NCBI GenBank assembly: GCA_041739465.1
Contig: JBGSNX010000039.1
Span: 13,522 to 77,521, forward strand
From: BOKV01 sp041739465
GTDB taxonomy: Bacteria; Pseudomonadota; Alphaproteobacteria; Rhizobiales; Rhizobiaceae
DNA length: 64,000 nt
Direction: 5' to 3'
This document shows positions 61,639 through 64,000 of the stretch, in pieces. The translations under genes were made by a program, and so were the position numbers. Position 1 is the stretch's first letter, and each line of letters begins with the position of its first letter. The notes below the pieces were generated by a model, which was given only the letters and a program-made list of their open reading frames with translations, made no database searches and had not been told where the DNA came from.

Positions 61639-62087
61639 CGCCCTTGTCCCCTTTTGTTGGTTTCCGCGACGCCTCTTTCGCGGTGATTGTTCTTGTTTGC
61701 GGACGCTGCCGGCTGCCTTTGCGGTCTTTTTCCGGCAGCGCCCTTGTTGACCCGACAATGCCAGCAAGGCTTGAAACCGCGGTAAAGGAGCAGCGTTAAC
61801 GGGAGCGGAATCAAAGTTGAACGGGGTGTGAACTTCACATCTGATTCACTTTGAACTCTTCGATGTTTCAATGGCTTGCGTGGTTTTTCGCTAAAATTCG
61901 AGGTTGCCTCGTCAACTTGCCCGTAACCATCGCGAAGGAAGGCTCGTGGTAATTGATGCAAATGCGCTCCAACGCGTTTACCCGGCCGCTCTTTGCAAAC
62001 GCGGCTTCTTGCCATGCAAATGCCGCTTGTATAACAATTTCGCATGTTCCGGGCCGGGAGGCGGCGCGGACACGGGGAGGATAGAGC
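61639..62087. other. 449-bp gap with divergent promoters
   Basis: This region separates the leftward Sel1-like gene from the rightward DUF2147 gene. Reading frames here are in places that do not resemble known proteins. A broken inverted repeat gaatca (61808-61813) / tgattc (61842-61847) surrounds a GA-rich stretch. A ggggagg ribosome site for the DUF2147 gene is at its right end. Nothing else is supported. Confidence 0.5.
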
Positions 62088-62444
62088 ATGAAATCAGCAT
62101 TCATTCGCATCGCGGCTGCAGCCGCAATTCTTGCAGGCAGTGCAATCACTGCGTCGGCGGCAGAGCCGATTGAAGGCACGTGGAAGCGTCCATCAACAGG
62201 CACCATCGTCAAATATTCGGGCGGCGGCGGCAATTTCTGCGCGACCGTCCAGGGCGGCAAGAACAATGGCAAGTCCATTGGCTGCATGAAGGGAACGGGC
62301 GCCAGCTACACCGGCAAGCTCATCGATCTTGATGCCAACAAGACCTACACCGGCAAGGCAACAGTGAACGGCAATTCGATGTCGCTCAAAGGCTGCGTTG
62401 CGGGCGGCCTGATCTGCAAGGGCGAGACCTGGGCGCGCCAGTAA
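62088..62444 (+). CDS. secreted DUF2147-family protein
   Basis: A 118-residue protein with a signal peptide (about 24 residues, cleavage after ASA). The mature part has EGTWKRPSTGTIVKY and the closing SLKGCVAGGLICKGETWARQ, the DUF2147 hallmark (GCVxGGLICxxxTW). Such proteins are thought to bind envelope ligands. The role is unknown. A ggggagg ribosome site lies about 8 bases before the ATG, and a strong terminator follows. Confidence 0.85.
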   Translation: MKSAFIRIAAAAAILAGSAITASAAEPIEGTWKRPSTGTIVKYSGGGGNFCATVQGGKNNGKSIGCMKGTGASYTGKLIDLDANKTYTGKATVNGNSMSLKGCVAGGLICKGETWARQ

Positions 62445-62470
62445 GGGTCCGGCAGTCGCAAAAACGGATC

Positions 62471-62498
62471 AAGGGGGCCATTGCGGTCCCCTTTTTTT
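62471..62498 (+). terminator. rho-independent terminator of the DUF2147 gene
   Basis: aagggggcc (62471-62479) pairs with ggtcccctt (62485-62493, one G-T wobble) around the loop attgc, followed by seven T in all. It lies 27 bp after the stop codon and ends this single-gene unit. Confidence 0.95.
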
Positions 62499-62568
62499 GG
62501 GAAGGCACGGCTTGTGGCGTGTGTGATTGAAGTTCATATTGAAAGAGTTGCAACCGGTATTTCTCGCC

Positions 62569-64000
62569 ATGTCGCTGCCACCAATTCCTGCCCCAGGCGC
62601 AGCGCCGAGCGAATCGTTTCTGCGTGAACTGAAGGCAGTGGCCCGTAAAGCGACGGCGCTCTCAGCGTTTCTGGTCTCCGCCAACCAGCTTCCAGAGACC
62701 TTTCCATCGGAACCGATCAAGAAGTTCTGCGAAGCGCTGATCGGCCTGCCGGCCGGTTCGGCTGCGGGCAGCATACCGGTGCTGACCCACGCCAGCGCCC
62801 GCTTGCCGGCACTTCGCACCGAATATCTCGGACATGAACCGGAGGACGATGAGGCGGGCACAGCCGATCCGGCGCAATCGCTGCGTGGTGAGCAACTCGA
62901 TCAGCACATCAGTATGCTCTATGTCGCGGTCGGCTCTGCCCTCGAACAATGGAAGAGGGAGAGCGGCGTCGAGATCGAGCCGGACCTCGAACCTGAACCG
63001 CTCATTCCCGCCGGGGCCGAGATCAGCCGCCGCGAGGCCATTGTGAGCGCAGCGAAGGCTGAGGACAGCCTGCACGAGTTGAGGGACGAGCTTCGCGAAG
63101 CGGACGCTGGCAAGGGCCTGCAAGGACAGAAGCTGGACCGGCTGGCCGCAGATGCGGAGAACCAGATCAAGACCGGCAGGTCGGAACTCGAACTTCCGCA
63201 ACCCCGGGCCATGCTTTTGGACAGGGTCGGCGATGCGGTGGACAAGACCGCAGGCGGAATTGACGCCCTCGGCAGGACGCTGGAGGCGACAGCTGATATC
63301 GGCGATGCCGGAATAGACTTCTGGTACAATTTGAACAAGGAGGCTTGGAAGTCCGCCACGTTTGTCATGCGGGAAACCGGAAAGTTCCTGCGAAAGGTCA
63401 GCGCCGCCATACGTAAGGCTCGGGGGAACAATCAAACCGCTGCCGCGCTTGTTGCCCATGACCAATTGGCTTTCGACCCTGTAATAGCAAAGGCCATGAT
63501 CATAAGAGGGGAGTCTGTTCCTCCCGAATGGCGGCCACATGTTAAAGTGCTCCGCTTGGGTAACTCGGGTATTACCAACTTGGAAACTATTAGAGAGTTA
63601 AACAATCTTGAAATACTCTCTCTAAGATCAACTCGGATTCGTGACCTCGAACCTATTGCAAACAGCAAGAAATTGAAAAAACTGGAACTAGACAATAATA
63701 TATATGTTGATTTTGATTTTATTCCTGATTGGAATAGCTTAGAAAAAATTAGCGTAAACAACACAAATATTAAAGATACAAAATTTTTAGCAGATTCTTC
63801 TAAATTAGAGGAATTATTCGCGGAAAGAACGAATATTTCCGACTTGTCTGGGCTAAATAAATCAAATAAACTCAATTTACTCTCTCTCTCTCATTCTTCT
63901 GTAAAAGATTTAAGTGCGCTGTCTGAGATTTATAGCCTGCGAAATCTCTGGCTCAACAGCACCGAGGTCGCCGATCTCACGCCGCTGCAGGGCCTAGCAA
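62569..64000 (+). CDS. leucine-rich-repeat protein, cut by the right window edge
   Basis: An open frame of at least 477 codons from an ATG at 62569 that leaves the window without a stop. No signal peptide or membrane helix is seen. Residues 1 to about 320 are helical and charged (KAVARKATALSAFLVSANQLP; ELRDELREADAGKGLQGQKLDRL). A conserved link VIAKAMIIRGESVPPEWRPHV leads into leucine-rich repeats. Seven 22-residue repeats are visible from about residue 324 to 476, of the form xxLxxLxLxxTxIxDLxPLxxx. DNA at about 63540-63890 is far more AT-rich than the rest. The function is unknown; LRR proteins bind other proteins. The start lacks a clear ribosome site. A long minus-strand frame over this region is a shadow. 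Confidence 0.85.
   Translation, partial: MSLPPIPAPGAAPSESFLRELKAVARKATALSAFLVSANQLPETFPSEPIKKFCEALIGLPAGSAAGSIPVLTHASARLPALRTEYLGHEPEDDEAGTADPAQSLRGEQLDQHISMLYVAVGSALEQWKRESGVEIEPDLEPEPLIPAGAEISRREAIVSAAKAEDSLHELRDELREADAGKGLQGQKLDRLAADAENQIKTGRSELELPQPRAMLLDRVGDAVDKTAGGIDALGRTLEATADIGDAGIDFWYNLNKEAWKSATFVMRETGKFLRKVSAAIRKARGNNQTAAALVAHDQLAFDPVIAKAMIIRGESVPPEWRPHVKVLRLGNSGITNLETIRELNNLEILSLRSTRIRDLEPIANSKKLKKLELDNNIYVDFDFIPDWNSLEKISVNNTNIKDTKFLADSSKLEELFAERTNISDLSGLNKSNKLNLLSLSHSSVKDLSALSEIYSLRNLWLNSTEVADLTPLQGLA

Noticed and set aside
62662..63540. 292-residue reverse frame and further reverse frames over 62469-63875
   Set aside because: They lie opposite the LRR gene, whose forward frame is open for 477 codons with regular 22-residue repeats.
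1..64000. CRISPR arrays, tRNA or rRNA genes, insertion sequences, phage genes
   Set aside because: No spaced identical repeats, cloverleaf arms, transposase motifs or phage structural genes were found on reading both strands.

Overview
The window looks like the chromosome (or a large replicon) of a GC-rich alphaproteobacterium of the order Hyphomicrobiales (Rhizobium/Phyllobacterium/Hoeflea relatives). The signs are the phnWAY phosphonate pathway with the exact metal ligands of the Sinorhizobium PhnA enzyme, sugar importers with rhizobial layouts, paired ABC ATPases, pectin and proline-derivative catabolic genes, and tightly packed operons with ATGA or TGATG overlaps. No rRNA, tRNA, CRISPR array, insertion sequence or prophage was seen. 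Almost everything is catabolic or transport accessory DNA.

Layout, left to right. 1-234: 3' end of an unrecognised protein. 450-1585: a structured leader RNA and a TerC-type membrane protein. 1722-6344: a small conserved protein and the 2-aminoethylphosphonate pathway phnW-phnA-phnY (leftward). 6345-8062: a TetR/PNPOx-like pair divergent from a DsrE-like gene, with a perfect palindromic operator between them. 8120-10650: cyanide-insensitive type cytochrome bd oxidase (cioAB) plus a 34-residue DUF2474-type subunit. 11130-12670: a secreted protein of unknown function preceded by a decayed copy of its own 3' end. 12715-23723: a LacI-controlled carbohydrate locus with a TIM-barrel isomerase, Gfo/Idh dehydrogenase, binding protein, two permeases, a small membrane protein, two different ABC ATPases and a dihydroxyacetone-kinase-like enzyme. 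A near-perfect 18-bp operator lies before the binding protein and a matching site before lacI.

23800-32209: arsH, a TAXI-type TRAP transporter, and divergently a FAD/GcvT-fold demethylase-like oxidoreductase followed by both subunits of aconitase X (cis-3-hydroxyproline dehydratase family). Together these suggest uptake and breakdown of an N-methylated or hydroxylated proline-like compound. 32206-42869: a rhamnogalacturonan/pectin-oligosaccharide locus with GH105, KduI, an 841-residue protein of unknown function, an ABC importer, an alpha/beta hydrolase and KduD. 42993-43903: a toxin-antitoxin-like pair with its own palindrome and a strong terminator. 43924-44985: an orphan iron-type periplasmic binding protein.

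45126-50865: five sugar-polymer genes (four glycosyltransferases and a polysaccharide-deacetylase-like protein) arranged around a divergent promoter. 50856-56924: an oligopeptide/oligosaccharide-type ABC importer with fused ATPases. 57057-61015: a potassium-channel protein with a C-terminal zinc ribbon, an enol-lactonase-like hydrolase and a large MscS-type channel in one operon. 61134-61184: an unusual long perfect hairpin. 61372-62498: a small Sel1-like protein and a DUF2147 protein with a terminator. 62569-64000: the first 477 codons of a leucine-rich-repeat protein that leaves the window; its central repeats are encoded by strikingly AT-rich DNA inside a GC-rich gene. The best candidates for new biology are the 841-residue protein in the pectin locus, the LRR protein, and the oxidoreductase/aconitase X pathway.
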